Of a stretch of DNA of 64,000 bases, positions 1 through 10,719 are shown piece by piece. The translations under genes and the position numbers were made by a program. Position 1 is the first letter of the stretch. Every line of letters begins with the position of its first letter. This DNA is from Paralichthys olivaceus (taxonomy: Eukaryota > Chordata > Actinopteri > Pleuronectiformes > Paralichthyidae). The notes below the pieces were generated by a model, which was not told the DNA's origin, did not search any database, and saw only the letters and a list, made by a program, of their open reading frames with translations. Location: positions 7,939,501 through 8,003,500 of the forward strand of contig NC_091103.1 in NCBI RefSeq assembly GCF_024713975.1. The letters run 5' to 3'.

Positions 1-10
1 AGTCTATGAC

Positions 11-214
11 TTAAAAAAAGTACATTTTAGGGAAATAAAATTGCCGCCATCTACTGCTGTACTTCTCTTTCCCTTTTTTTTTTTAGAAGAAGGAAGAACA
101 AGAAGTAGATGCAGTAGATGGTGGTAATGCACCTCAACATTGGTTGCGTCCTGCCAATAAACCGAAGAACTTTGTCATGTTTATGAATTTAAAAAAGTAC
201 ATCTTAGGGAAATA
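11..214. repeat. Short insertion flanked by direct repeats
   Basis: A ~27-nt AT-rich segment at 11-37 recurs with few changes at 189-214. The ~150 bp between them contains an inverted pair (cgccatctactgct near 44-57 and agcagtagatggtg-like near 110-123) and looks like a dispersed fish element. The flanking repeats could be a long target-site duplication. The family was not recognised. Confidence 0.4.
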
Positions 215-521
215 ATTTGAGCACAGCTAACATGGCGACAATTCAGTCCAGCCAGCCATCTCTCTCTACACCTTAATAATAATGTTATTTAAAGGCAGGG
301 ACAAAAGAACAACATTTAAATATGAATATATTGAAATATAATTTATATATTCATTTATATTTAAATATACAATCCATAAAATTGAACAGAAGACTTATTT
401 TAGTTATGTATTGTTTTTATATTATAACAGTAAATACGGTCCTAAACCTCCTTTTACCTTTGGTAAGGTTAAGGCTTATGTTTCCCTGTATTTATTTTGA
501 ATTAAACAGCACAGTGAAACC

Positions 522-1738
522 ATGGATGTGAAAGAAAAGGAACTTAAGAAGCCTGCATCTGCTCTCAAGAGTCATTGTGGCATTGACGCTGCAAGCTCCA
601 AGGCATTGGAAAAGCAGAAAGGATCAAAACTATCTGGAAAGAACAAAGGTTTTGTATTCAATATGGTTTTAACGTGTGAGGTTGGAATTGTTGTTTTTTG
701 TAATGTAAATATTGATTTTAATTTAATGTAAATACACTCGCCATTTTCACCTCAGGTACAAAAACCCAAGGAACTGCTCACAGCGGAGTCCAGATGTTGC
801 CTCGGAACAAGCCCCAGCAGGTTTCAAACACAGAGACTCGGTCTAAAAACCAGCTTCGCATCAACAAGCTGCTAAAGTGGGAGGCGAATCTAAAGCAGCA
901 GCTGATTGAGGTCCGGAAGGAGAACAGACAGCTGCAGACTCGCCACAATCGAGAAACTGTGCAACTGCAGCGTATTTTAGAGGTAGAAACCAATTATGCA
1001 GAGGTAGGTCGCTGTTGATTATGTTCCTCTGGTGTCTCTCATGCTCGTTGAGATTTGAATCATTATCAATTGTTATGTGCACGGTACTGTCAGTGACAAA
1101 CAATACAGGTGTTGGTGATTTCCAATCCTTAAAAATTAGAATGCTTTTATCTGCCCCATGCATTCAAAATCTGCTCCCATGTATTACCCAAGTAAAAAAA
1201 AAATCCAGTTCTGTGTTATAAATTTTTATGCCATTCCTATTCCCAGACCATCACCAAATGCAAAAGCGAGGTCCACGCCCTGCAGACTTTGATCCATAAC
1301 GCCAGTGCCTGCCGTAACCGCAATGCAGCTAAGCTCAAGCCCATGGAGGCTAAGTTGGTGGAAATAGATAACACTCTCAAGGAAATGAAGCAAGTCAGCA
1401 AGGATCACGACCTAGAGGAGCGTGAGCAGCTCACCCGCAAGTTGGCCAAGGTTACTATCGATCTGGAGCAGAAGGACAAGAAGATAGAGGTACAAAGAGA
1501 ATGAGTGGGGTGGTCATGAGGGTTATGAGTCCAGTGTCTCAGCCACCAGAACTCAAACCAGCATCTGTAGTTAGAGCCCAAATATGTTGATTAAAACCCC
1601 TGAGGTTTTCATTGGTAATGTGCATTTTTATGATTTAATTTTTGTTATTTTTTTCCTGTGTTCTAGCAATTGGAGAGGCATATTCAGTTGAGCCAGGCCT
1701 GGTACAATCGCCAGTTAGCCAGTCTAAACAGAAGTTAA
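522..1738 (+). CDS. Lebercilin-like coiled-coil protein, copy A, C-terminally truncated (229 aa)
   Basis: Four exons with canonical GT/AG borders join in phase: 522-648, 756-1003, 1247-1489 and 1667-1738, giving 229 residues. The product is rich in K, E, Q, R and L with heptad-like spacing. The patterns LxxLSxDxxLxERExLxxKL and LERxIQLSxxxxNRQLA resemble the coiled-coil domain of the LCA5/LCA5L (lebercilin) ciliary proteins; that assignment is from memory of the family. Compared with copy C, exon 4 has lost one nucleotide just before AAGTT, so the frame ends early at TAA (1736-1738), and no counterparts of C exons 5-7 follow. It could encode a short lebercilin-domain protein or be a recent pseudogene. 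Start chosen at ATG 522 because the same context begins copies B and C. Confidence 0.6.
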
Positions 1739-1820
1739 ATGCCATGACTGCAACTCATCCAGGACAGTCAGTAAATTAAAAAGATTATTTAATATGAACT
1801 TTACCTCAAATGATATTAAA

Positions 1821-1918
1821 CTCTAACTTTTTTTGGCCTTACTATACTCTAACTTTTTTTGGCCTTAATATACTCTTACTTTTTTTTTGGCCTTACTATA
1901 CTATGACTTTTTTATGCC
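1821..1918. repeat. Short tandem repeat, ~27-bp unit
   Basis: About four imperfect units of the type ctaactttttttggccttac lie in the 3' flank of copy A. The same array occurs at 12411-12503 in the duplicate, with small differences in T-run length. Confidence 0.75.
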
Positions 1919-2089
1919 TATTTCACTTTGTACTCCCATAATCTCTCTCTCTTTTTCTCTCTCATTTCAGATATCTCTGACCCCAGGACCTCAGGACAAC
2001 AACTTTTACCATTATTGCTTTTATTAATTACAATATTTCAGTAATTAAGTATTATATGAGGGATGGACCCAGTGGAGGTCGCCAGTCTG

Positions 2090-2400
2090 TCGCAGGGCTG
2101 ACATGGAGGGTCAACACTCAAGTGTTCCCGGTCTCTCTCCCCTCTCTTTCTCCCCTCTCTCTTTCCCCCCCTTTTTCTTTGCTCACCTCAACTGGTCGAG
2201 GCAGATGATGCCCACATTGAGCCTGGTTCTGCTAAAGGGTTTCTCCCTGTTAATGAAGGAGTTTCTCCTCTCCACAGTCGTCAAAGTGCTTGCTCATTGT
2301 GGGAACATTTTGGTTTCTCTATATTAATTTTTCTTGACCTTCTATAGAAAGTGTCTTGAGATAATGTATATTATGATTTGGCGCTATACAGAGAGAGAAA
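2090..2400 (+). mobile_element. LINE/SINE 3'-tail relic (L2 type)
   Basis: The segment with ctcaactggtcgaggcagat, then ttctcctctccacagtcg and finally atgatttggcgctata is a 3'-terminal sequence commonly attached to fish L2-type LINEs and dependent SINEs. It ends in a purine-rich stretch with a 12-G run (2401-2412). There is no coding potential. Confidence 0.6.
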
Positions 2401-2484
2401 GGGGGGGGGGGGTCAGTAAATCAGACATCATTACCTCGATGCCTTTTAAAAAAAATAAATACCTTAAAAAACACTGGCACCTCC

Positions 2485-2690
2485 TTGCCAGCTACTCCTC
2501 CTCTCTTCCCCATTTTTTTCTCTGCTCACCCCAACTGGTCGAGGCTGATGGCTGCACACACTGAGTCTGGTTCTGTTAGAGGTTTCTCCCAGTTAATGAG
2601 GAGGTTTTTTCTCTCCAGAGATGCCAAAGCGCTAATGTTGTCTGACTTGTCTGAGCATTATGACCCCAGATGGGCTTGCATATAGCTTTT
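2485..2690 (+). mobile_element. Second L2-type 3'-tail relic
   Basis: It repeats the ccaactggtcgaggctgatg ... cctctccag signature of the preceding tail in a more decayed form. It lies ~100 bp downstream in the same orientation. Confidence 0.5.
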
Positions 2691-2699
2691 GAGTTATAG

Positions 2700-3225
2700 G
2701 TGTACAAACAATTTAGTCGGAAATTCTAAAAAAAAGCCCATCATCACCCAAAGGGTCACACATCTGTCCTGCTGTAAACTATGGTAAGTAAGTAGTCTAA
2801 TCAAACTTACCCCAGAGGAGGAGATAAAAAGCTTCTTAAATATAGCACATGTGTATAGAAAATTATACAGTGTTGTGACTGATGATGAAGGAAGTAATAA
2901 TATAATACACTAAATTATAAAGTCCTAAAATCATATTGCACAATTCAATATGCAACATAAAGCAGAAGTGCAAACCTGCCTAACTAAAAACTAGTGTGTA
3001 CAACAAGGTTACAGGTTACAATACCAAAGTGCTCTTTTACTTAATTAATTATTATGGGGTTCTTAAATTAAACGGAATAATAATATAGGCTGTGGATGAT
3101 GTGCTCTTCCGCAAAGTGGTCATCAATACAATGCCGCTTTTTACACTGTCAGGTGTGGCCGTAAAAGGAGGCATTCAATTAACAAAGAAAGCACCTTATT
3201 TAATGCAGCTTTCCCTTTTTCTCAA
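2700..3225. other. Unassigned AT-rich spacer
   Basis: No supported gene. The short frames have no recognisable features. The stretch lies between two retroelement relics. Confidence 0.5.
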
Positions 3226-3227
3226 CT

Positions 3228-4310
3228 TATTCACACTTCCCAGTCAACTTCCTGTTTCCCTAACTCTCTTAAGGAGGCAAGAGTAAACCCTTTCCTCAAG
3301 AAACCCATCCTCAACCCATCCGAAGCAATTAACTACAGACCTGTCTCTCTTGTTCCCTTTTTTTCCAAAGCTCTCGAGTGAGCTATCTTTAATCAACTCT
3401 CTTCCTATCTTCACCAGAACAACCTTCTCGATCCTCACCAGTCTGTTTTCAAGGCAGGCCACTCAACTGAGAATGCCCTCCTTGCTGTCTCTGAGCAACT
3501 TCACACTGCTAGAGCAGCCCCTCTCTCCTCTGTGGTCGTTGTTCTAGACCCATCTGCTGCATTTTGCATGGTGAACTGCCAGATCCTTATTTCCTCCCTT
3601 CAGGCTCTGGGTGTCTCAGGCTCTGCTCTCTCCCTGCTCTCATCCTACCTCAAAGACCATCATGTCTACTAGGTAACCACTTACTACTGGGGTCCCTCAA
3701 GGTTCTATCCTGGGTCCTCTCCTTTTTTCTCTATACACCAACTCTCTCGGCTCTGTCATTTACTCACATGGTTTTTCCTACCACAGCCACGCATATGACA
3801 CCCAACTAATTCTCTCTTTTTCCCAATCTGAAGCACAGCAGCACGAATCTCTGCTTGTCTGACTGACTATCAGTGGATGTTTGCACTCCTCTTGAAAATC
3901 CATCTTGACAAGACCGAGCTACTTTCGCTTCCAGGGAAAGGCTCTCATAACCATGACCTTAATATCATCATCGACAACTCTGTTGTAGCCTCTACCCAGA
4001 CCACTAGGAAACTGGGTGTGACACTCGACAGTAAACTCTCCCTTACTGCCAAAATTACTGCAACAACCCGCTTGTGTAGATACATGCTGCACAACATCAG
4101 GAGAATACATCACTTTCTCACTCAGAATGCGGCGCAGGTTCACGCCTAGTCAAACACAACTCCCTCCTTGCTGGTCTGCCCGATAGTGCCATCTGACCAC
4201 TGTAGCTCATCCAGAATGCAGCAGCTCGACTGGTCTTCGACCTACCTAAGTTCACTTACACTACTCCGCTCCTCTGCTCCCTTCACTGGTTACCAGTGGC
4301 AGCTTGGAAT
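3228..4310 (+). mobile_element. Decayed LINE reverse-transcriptase relic
   Basis: Fragments in shifting frames read as a non-LTR reverse transcriptase. They show a NYRPVSL-like motif near 3330, a VVVLDPSAAF segment near 3540 (equivalent to the LDLSAAFDT catalytic block, with the aspartate lost), a DKTELL motif near 3910 and a RKLGVTLD motif near 4007. Multiple stops and frameshifts make it non-functional. It is clearly older than the LINE at 5975-9977 and probably belongs to the same CR1/L2 group. Confidence 0.85.
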
Positions 4311-5010
4311 AAATAAATCTGAAAAAATAATGTATTATCAAAAAGCCATCAAAATGATTACCCTGAATATGAGTGATTAAAAAAAAAACAAAAGCAAATT
4401 TGTTCTGGTGAAAGGGAAAAAGAAAGTATCTCCAGATGATGAACCTTTGGAGGTGATTGGTGTGAGGTGAGCGTGTGTGAGGAGGACAACACTCCTGCAT
4501 TGTTTAGACACACTAGTCAGTTTGGTTGTTGCCACCTTTGTATTTATTTTGATGAAGCTATTTTTGAAATAGTCAGGCCTAGTTTTGTTATATTTATTTT
4601 ATTTATTTGGTAACTTCTTTTGTTCCTCCTTACCCCATATTATGTGATTGTGAGTTCTGTTTGCATTTATTATTAAAATAAAAGACACCTTATTTGTCAA
4701 ATCTCCTCTGACTCATCACTTGTTGTTGGTGTGATATGGTCCTTCTGTACCGCTAGTTCCATGCAGGGGATGTAACAATAGTTTTTTTTTTTTTTAAATA
4801 TTCAGCTTTTCCTGCATTTTTTTAATTTTTGAAGTGTTTATCAGAAACTTTTAGGGTAGTGATGTCACTGCTTGATGACATCAACATGGCGACATGTGGC
4901 ACAGAAAAATAAGCTATATCAGGCTTGAGCTACAATGGTTATCATCAACTTGTGTTTATTTTGGTATTTCTTCTTAAGAAAAAAAATCCAATACAAACAA
5001 ATATATACAA
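4311..5010. other. AT-rich spacer without a recognised gene
   Basis: No coding region is supported. A 278-bp stretch (about 4500-4777) begins TG, has an aataaa signal and ends CA, but no target duplication was found, so an LTR call is not made. Confidence 0.4.
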
Positions 5011-5011
5011 A

Positions 5012-5974
5012 AGACTTTGAGCCGTCAAACCCGTGCCTGCTAGAACAACACGACAGCCAAGCTAAACGCTGTAGAGGATAAGTTGCTGAACGCAAACGAC
5101 TCTCTTCAGCACCTGAAGCGCCTCAGCCAGGATCACAACCTACTGAAAAAAGAGCAGCTTATCTCCCTGATGGCCCAGGTCTTGGCCAAGTTGGAGCAGA
5201 AGGACACGAGGATAGAGGTACAAAGAGGATGAGAGGGGTGGTTATGGGTGTGTAGAAATATAGCGTCTCAGCCACCAGAGCTCAAAGCAGTATCCAAAGC
5301 CCAAATATGTTATTATTATTATAACCCCTGTCTTCCTGTGTTCTAGGAATTGGAGAGGCATATTCAGTTGAGCCAAAGCTGGTAGCCAAAGGGAAATGGA
5401 AGTTCAACATAACGATGAACTGTATATGCCCAAAGCCTCAAAACCTCACCCAGGACATGCAGGTAAGTTGAAAAGACATTCTTTCTAGTTCTTGCTAAGA
5501 TAGCATAGGGCAAGCTTGAAACCTCTAAGATGCCGTGATTGGCTTTCAGTATATTCATGTCATATCTAATTAACGGGTCAAACTAAGCATTTATGGGAGA
5601 GTTAGATGTTTAATATTTTTCACTTAGTGGTCACCGGTGATACAGAGAAAACTTAAAGATTGTTGTTTTATAGAAGCATTTTCGGAAAGATATTCTCAAA
5701 TATAATAAAATGTTTTTAAGGATTCGAATGAACTGTCACACCTTTGCTCATGTTGGATATCAGATTATATATTTAATGCAGTTTCTGCTTTTCCTTTTAC
5801 AGGATGAAGCAAGTGAACTACAAACAGCCCAGATAGGTAAGGCATAGAGATACAAAATAAAACATAACAAGATATTGTCTGAAACACAAATCTGATTCAC
5901 AGCCAGCGAAAGCAAGGACATTCAAACTGATGGATCCACTGAGGCTCCAAGTCCTGTACAGTCTGATACTTATG
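5012..5974 (+). pseudogene. Lebercilin-like copy D, 5'-truncated pseudogene
   Basis: The segment is a close copy, introns included, of copy C from within its exon 3 (16236) to within its exon 6 (17236). Equivalent exon pieces are 5012-5217, 5347-5462, 5803-5836 and 5903-5974. It is broken three ways. The 5' part is missing, an in-frame TAG at 5041-5043 replaces the TCG of copy C, and a 13-nt deletion in exon 4 shifts the frame. On the right the homology stops inside exon 6 where the LINE 5' region begins. Confidence 0.88.
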
Positions 5975-8900
5975 GAGGACTTGCTGACGTATTGCGGTGA
6001 GCGTATTGCGTATTGTGTCACTTCCGGTGTTAGCTACTGTGTGTTGTATCGGTCTCTTCTCCTCTTCGTCTCTCACTGTACCCTTTCACATCCTAATCAT
6101 TTAAGCTAATTCTAAGTTACTTTCATAGTTGTGCTATCTTGACTTGTCGCTCATACACCCCCTTGTCTCAGCGACTCGTTCATACAATCACTGTGAGCTA
6201 CACACTACCCGTTAGCTAAAGCAATTTAGCATTAGCATTAGCAGTTAACAATGGCTTCTCCCTCTCACTCCCCTGCTCTCTCCTGCTCAGTGTGCTTGAT
6301 GTTCAGTCACTCCTCTGCCTCTTTTAACGATAACGATACATGTGTTAAATGTAGCTTATTTGCCAGGATGGAGGCGAGGATGAGCCTTTTAGAGTCGCGG
6401 CTCTGCACCATGGAGAGTAGTGATCGAGTAGTGATGTAGCTAGCCAGTCCCCAGTAGCCGGTGCGAGCCACATAGCTGTAGCTTCTCCAGCCCCCCCCAG
6501 CAGTTCCCGAGCAGCCGGGAAGACAGGTCGGCTGGGTGACTGTGCGAAACAAGAAGCGTAGCCCTAAACCGAAGCCCCAGGTTCACCACCAACCCGTTCA
6601 CGTGTCAAATAAATTTTCCCCACTCAGCGACTCACCCGCTGAGAAACAAACTCTGGTTATTGGCGACTCCATTCTAAGGAACGTGAAGTTAGCGACACCA
6701 GCGACCACAGTTAAATGTATTCCCGGGGCCAGAGCGGGCGACGTAGAATCCTATTTAAAACTGCTGGCTAAGGGTAAGCGTAAGTACAGTAAGATTATTA
6801 TTCACGTTGGCAGTAATGACCTCCGACTACGTCAGTCGGAGATCACAAAAATCAATATTGATTCGGTGTGCACATATGCAAAGACAATGTCGGACTCCGT
6901 AATTTTCTCTAGACCTCTGCCTAATGTTTCCAGCGATGACACGTTTAGCCCCACGTCATCCTTTCACCGCTGGCTGTCGAGGTGGTGTCCAGATAACAAC
7001 GTGGGCTTCGTTAACAATTGGAAAACTTTTTGGGGGAAACCTGGTCTGATTAGGAGAGACTGTATTCATCCCACTTGGGATGGAGCAGCTCTTATATCTA
7101 GAAACATGACAACGTTTGTTAGAAAGTCCACACCGTGACAATCCAGAGTTGAGACCAGGAGGCAGAGTCGCAGTCTTACACGCTTCTCTGCGCTTCTATT
7201 CAAACAGTCACCATCACAATGTCCTATAGAAACTGTGTCTGCCCCCCGACCACCTAATTTCTTTAAATCAAAAGTACACAGGAGAGGGGTGATACATTCA
7301 AACTTAGTCAAAATTAACACAGCCAAAACATCAGCTAAAAACATAACTATAAAATGCGCTTTATTAAATATCAGGTCACTAAATTCAAAATCTTTACTTA
7401 TAAATGATCTCATTACTGATCATCAAATAGATTTATTATGCCTAACCGAAACTTGGCTACAAGACGGAGAATATGTAGGTTTAAATGAAGCAACGCCCCC
7501 GACCCACTCTAATACTCACATTCCTCGGAACACAGGCAGAGGTGGAGGGGTTGCAGCAATCTTTAAATCTGATCTATCTATCAACCCCCGACCAAAAGAG
7601 AGTTATAACTCTTTCGAAAATCTTAGAACCAGCCTCGTCCACCCAAGCCTGACGTCACATAAACCAATTAATATAGTCATCATTTATCGTCCACCCGCCC
7701 CTTACTCTGAATTCCTATCTGAATTCTCTGAATTTTTATCAGAACTAGTTCTTAAAACAGATCAAATCATTATAGCCGGTGATTTCAATATTCATGTAGA
7801 TGTTGCCAATGACAGCCTTAGTTCAGCATTTAAATCAATAATAGACTCGATTGGTTTCACTCAACATGTGAATCAACCGACCCACTGCCTGAATCACACT
7901 CTTGATCTTGTCCTGACATATGGCATTGACATAGAACATATAACAATATTCCAACAGAACCCGCTTCTGTCTGACCATTTTTTACTTACATTTGAATTCA
8001 GAATTGTTAATTACGTCAATTCTGGACTGAAAGTCTATTACAGTCGATGTTTATCTGACAAAACTGTTCACAAATTTAAAGAACTGCTCCCCTCCTCACT
8101 TCCCTCTCAGCCATGTGTCAGTACAATACAAGAAGATTATCAAAACCTTTCTCCCACACTAGTTGATAACTTTGTGAATAGTACTGCAGCCTCACTAAAA
8201 GCAGCACTTGAAGCTGTCGCCCCATTAAAAAAGAAGAAAGTAAGTCAGAGGAGATTAGCTCCGTGGTGTAATTCCCAAACGCGCGTTCTAAAACAGACAT
8301 CGCGGAAGCTAGAAAGGAAGTGGCGTTCCACCAATCGCCAAGTCTTCCACCTTGCCTGGAAGAATAGCCTTATAAATTACAAAAAAGCACTTAGAAATGC
8401 CCAAACCTCTTATTATTCATTACTAATAGAAGAAAATAGGAACAACCCCAGGTTCCTCTTCAGCACTGTAGCCAGGCTGACAGAAAGTCACACCTCTACT
8501 GACCCATCTATTCCTCTAGATCTGAGAAGCAATGACTTCATGAGCTTCTTCGCTAATAAAATTACAACCATCAGGGATAAAATCCACCACCTCCTCCCAG
8601 TGAATAACACTGATACATTGTCTGGTCCTGAAACCATAGCACCAGATTTATGTCTAAACAAATTTTACTCTATTGATCTTCCTGAACTGACCTTGTTAGT
8701 TTCATCATCTAAACCAACTACTTGTCAGCTGGACTCTGTTCCAACTAGACTTTTTAAAGAAGTCCTCCCCCTAATTGACAGTTCCATTTTAAATCAGATT
8801 AATATGTCTTTGCTAACCGGCTACGTACCACAGGCTTTTAAGGTAGCCGTTATTAAACCTCTGCTTAAAAATCCAGAGGTTTTAGCTAACTATAGACCCA

Positions 8901-9977
8901 TATCCAACCTGCCCTTCATTTCCAAAATCCTAGAAAAAGCCGTTGCTAACCAGCTGTGTGGTTACTTAGATAGTAACGGTTTATTGGAAAAATTTCAGTC
9001 AGGATTTAGAACCTATCAAAGCACAGAAACAGCACTATTGAAAGTCACTAATGACCTTCTTATGGCATCAGATGATGGACTTGTCTCTGTCCTCGTCTTG
9101 TTGGACCTTAGTGCAGCCTTTGACACAATAGATCATAAGATTCTGCTACAGAGATTAGAACAACATATAGGAATTAAAGGAACAGCACTACACTGGTTTA
9201 AATCATATTTATCAGATAGATTCCAATTTGTTAATGTTAACAATGACTCCTCCATGCACATGCAAGTTAATCATGGAGTTCCACAAGGTTCTGTCCTTGG
9301 ACCAATACTCTTCACCTTATATATGCTCCCCTTAGGCAACATTATCAGACAGCACCACATACAATTCCACTGCTATGCAGACGACAACCAATTGTATATT
9401 TCCATGAAGCATGATGAATCTAATCGCCTAGTTCAACTTCAGGAATGTCTCAAAGATATCAAGGCCTGGATGACCCAAAATTTTCTACTTTTAAACTCAG
9501 ACAAAACTGAGGTTGTTGTAATTAGCCCTAAACATCTCAGAGAAACACTGTCTGACCAGATAGTCACTTTGGATGGTGTCAGTCTGGCTTCCAGCTCCAC
9601 TGTGAGGAACCTTGGAGTGTTGTTCGACCAAGACATGTCATTTGACCCCCATATTAAACTAGTGTCTAGGACGGCTTTCTTCCATCTGCGCAATATTAAC
9701 AAAATTAGAAACATCCTGTCTAAGCAGGATGCTGAAAAACTAGTCCACGCGTTTGTAACCTCTAGATTAGATTACTGCAACTGTCTATTAGCAGGATGCT
9801 CCATGAAGACTGTTAAAAGTCTCCAGTTGGTCCAAAATGCTGCAGCACGAGTGCTGACAGGAACTAGAAGGAGAGATCATATCACTCCTGTCTTAGCTTC
9901 CTTACATTGGCTCCCGGTAAAATTTAGAATAGAATTCAAGATCCTGCTCCTCACTTTTAAAGCCCTCAACAATCAAA
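5975..9977 (+). mobile_element. L2-clade (CR1/L2 group) LINE, 3'-truncated
   Basis: A ~4-kb non-LTR retrotransposon with a ~270-bp 5' region, an ORF1 with an SGNH esterase domain and an ORF2 with endonuclease and reverse transcriptase. The 5' edge interrupts copy D. The 3' edge is abrupt: the coding sequence of ORF2 runs into the first base of the second segmental duplication unit, with no 3' UTR or tail. The body is largely open, which suggests a fairly young insertion later cut by a rearrangement. Confidence 0.93.
6251..7138 (+). CDS. LINE ORF1: CxxC-type N-terminus plus SGNH/GDSL esterase domain, interrupted
   Basis: The N-terminal part (6251-6439) starts at a well-placed ATG, carries paired cysteines (CSVC, CVKC) and a short leucine/arginine coiled-coil-like segment, and stops at TAG 6437-6439. 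The second part (6536-7138, 200 aa in another frame) carries an SGNH hydrolase fold of the kind found in ORF1 of CR1/L2 elements. It has GDS at residues 43-45 (block I serine), GSND at 92-95 (block III) and the D175/H178 pair (block V). The change of frame between the parts implies at least one small indel in this copy. The esterase half is intact by motif. In the family the protein is thought to help bind and deliver element RNA; that role is from family knowledge. Confidence 0.85.
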
Positions 9978-9991
9978 AGAGCAACATTTAA
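7139..9991 (+). CDS. LINE ORF2: apurinic-type endonuclease and reverse transcriptase, C-terminus lost
   Basis: Open continuously from the codon after the ORF1 stop. Numbered from GTG 7235, the 918 residues contain an endonuclease domain (LTETWL, YRPP, GDFN at 182-185, SDH at 246-248) and a reverse transcriptase with NYRPIS, the catalytic FD at 629-630, VPQGSVLGP and YADD at 714-717. The C-terminal region continues to SLHWLPV and LLTFKALN, where family members go on for several dozen residues. Here the last residues come from duplicated flanking DNA and stop at 9991. No ATG in this frame lies near 7235, so the start is uncertain and readthrough from ORF1 is possible. Catalytic motifs are intact, but the missing 3' end should prevent autonomous mobility. 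Confidence 0.93.
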   Translation, partial: QSRVETRRQSRSLTRFSALLFKQSPSQCPIETVSAPRPPNFFKSKVHRRGVIHSNLVKINTAKTSAKNITIKCALLNIRSLNSKSLLINDLITDHQIDLLCLTETWLQDGEYVGLNEATPPTHSNTHIPRNTGRGGGVAAIFKSDLSINPRPKESYNSFENLRTSLVHPSLTSHKPINIVIIYRPPAPYSEFLSEFSEFLSELVLKTDQIIIAGDFNIHVDVANDSLSSAFKSIIDSIGFTQHVNQPTHCLNHTLDLVLTYGIDIEHITIFQQNPLLSDHFLLTFEFRIVNYVNSGLKVYYSRCLSDKTVHKFKELLPSSLPSQPCVSTIQEDYQNLSPTLVDNFVNSTAASLKAALEAVAPLKKKKVSQRRLAPWCNSQTRVLKQTSRKLERKWRSTNRQVFHLAWKNSLINYKKALRNAQTSYYSLLIEENRNNPRFLFSTVARLTESHTSTDPSIPLDLRSNDFMSFFANKITTIRDKIHHLLPVNNTDTLSGPETIAPDLCLNKFYSIDLPELTLLVSSSKPTTCQLDSVPTRLFKEVLPLIDSSILNQINMSLLTGYVPQAFKVAVIKPLLKNPEVLANYRPISNLPFISKILEKAVANQLCGYLDSNGLLEKFQSGFRTYQSTETALLKVTNDLLMASDDGLVSVLVLLDLSAAFDTIDHKILLQRLEQHIGIKGTALHWFKSYLSDRFQFVNVNNDSSMHMQVNHGVPQGSVLGPILFTLYMLPLGNIIRQHHIQFHCYADDNQLYISMKHDESNRLVQLQECLKDIKAWMTQNFLLLNSDKTEVVVISPKHLRETLSDQIVTLDGVSLASSSTVRNLGVLFDQDMSFDPHIKLVSRTAFFHLRNINKIRNILSKQDAEKLVHAFVTSRLDYCNCLLAGCSMKTVKSLQLVQNAAARVLTGTRRRDHITPVLASLHWLPVKFRIEFKILLLTFKALNNQKSNI

Positions 9992-10101
9992 ATATGAATA
10001 TATTGTAATGTAATTTATATATTAATTTATATTTAAATATACAATCCATAAAATTGAACAGAAGACTTATTTTAGTTATGTATTGTTTTTATATTATAAC
10101 A

Positions 10102-10719
10102 GTAAATACGGTCCTAAACCTCCTTTTACCTTTGGTAAGGTTAAGGCTTATGTTTCCCTGTATTTATTTTGAATTAAACAGCACTACGAAACCATGGATG
10201 GGAAAGAGCAGGAACTTAAGAAGCCTGCATCTGCTCTCAAGAGTCATTGTGGCATTGATGCTGCAAGCTCCAACCCATTGGAAAAGCAGAAAGGACCAAA
10301 ACTATCTGTAAATACGGTCCTAACCCTCTTTTTACCTTTGGTAAGGTTAAGGCTTATGTTTCCCTGTATTTATTTTGAATTAAACAGCACTACGAAACCA
10401 TGGATGGGAAAGAGCAGGAACTTAAGAAGCCTGCATCTGCTCTCAAGAGTCATTGTGGCATTGATGCTGCAAGCTCCAAGCCATTGGAAAAGCAGAAAGG
10501 ACCAAAACTATCTGTAAATACGGTCCTAACCCTCTTTTTACCTTTGGTAATGTTAAGGCTTATGTTTCCCTGTATTTATTTTGAATTAAACAGCACTACG
10601 AAACCATGGATGGGAAAGAGCAGGAACTTAAGAAGCCTGCATCTGCTCTCAAGAGTCATTGTGGCATTGATGCTGCAAGCTCCAAGCCATTGGAAAAGCA
10701 GAAAGGACCAAAACTATCT
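10102..10719 (+). repeat. Tandem triplication of a first coding exon (3 x 206 bp)
   Basis: Units start at 10102, 10308 and 10514 with an exact 206-bp period. Each contains the splice-acceptor-like region, the ATGGATGGG start (10194, 10400, 10606) and most of coding exon 1. Copy A has a single unit. Only the last unit keeps the original donor side (gaaaggacaaag followed by gt at 10733). Confidence 0.95.

Larger units (their letters stand above)
302..2381 (+). repeat. Segmental duplication unit, copy 1 (carries lebercilin-like copy A)
   Basis: This 2,080-bp stretch matches 9974-12970 nearly base for base, introns included. The second copy is longer only because it has two extra 206-bp exon units and a 501-bp solo LTR plus its 5-bp target duplication. 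Homology begins at the caaaag(a/g)acaacattt motif and stops at gatttgg, where the two flanks diverge completely. The unit contains lebercilin-like copy A and, at its right end, an L2-type 3' tail. Confidence 0.9.

Noticed and set aside
861-1163. Minus-strand frame of 100 codons repeated at 10945-11247
   Set aside because: It is the antisense shadow of exon 2 and the intron of lebercilin-like copies A and B. It recurs only because the DNA is duplicated.
1821-1918. Regular repeats suggesting a CRISPR-like array
   Set aside because: The units are contiguous and T-rich with no unique spacers, and the genome is eukaryotic. It is a simple tandem repeat.
4500-4777. TG...CA segment with an aataaa signal that looks like a solo LTR
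   Set aside because: The flanks (tgcat and atagt) give no target duplication and no related copy is present in the window.
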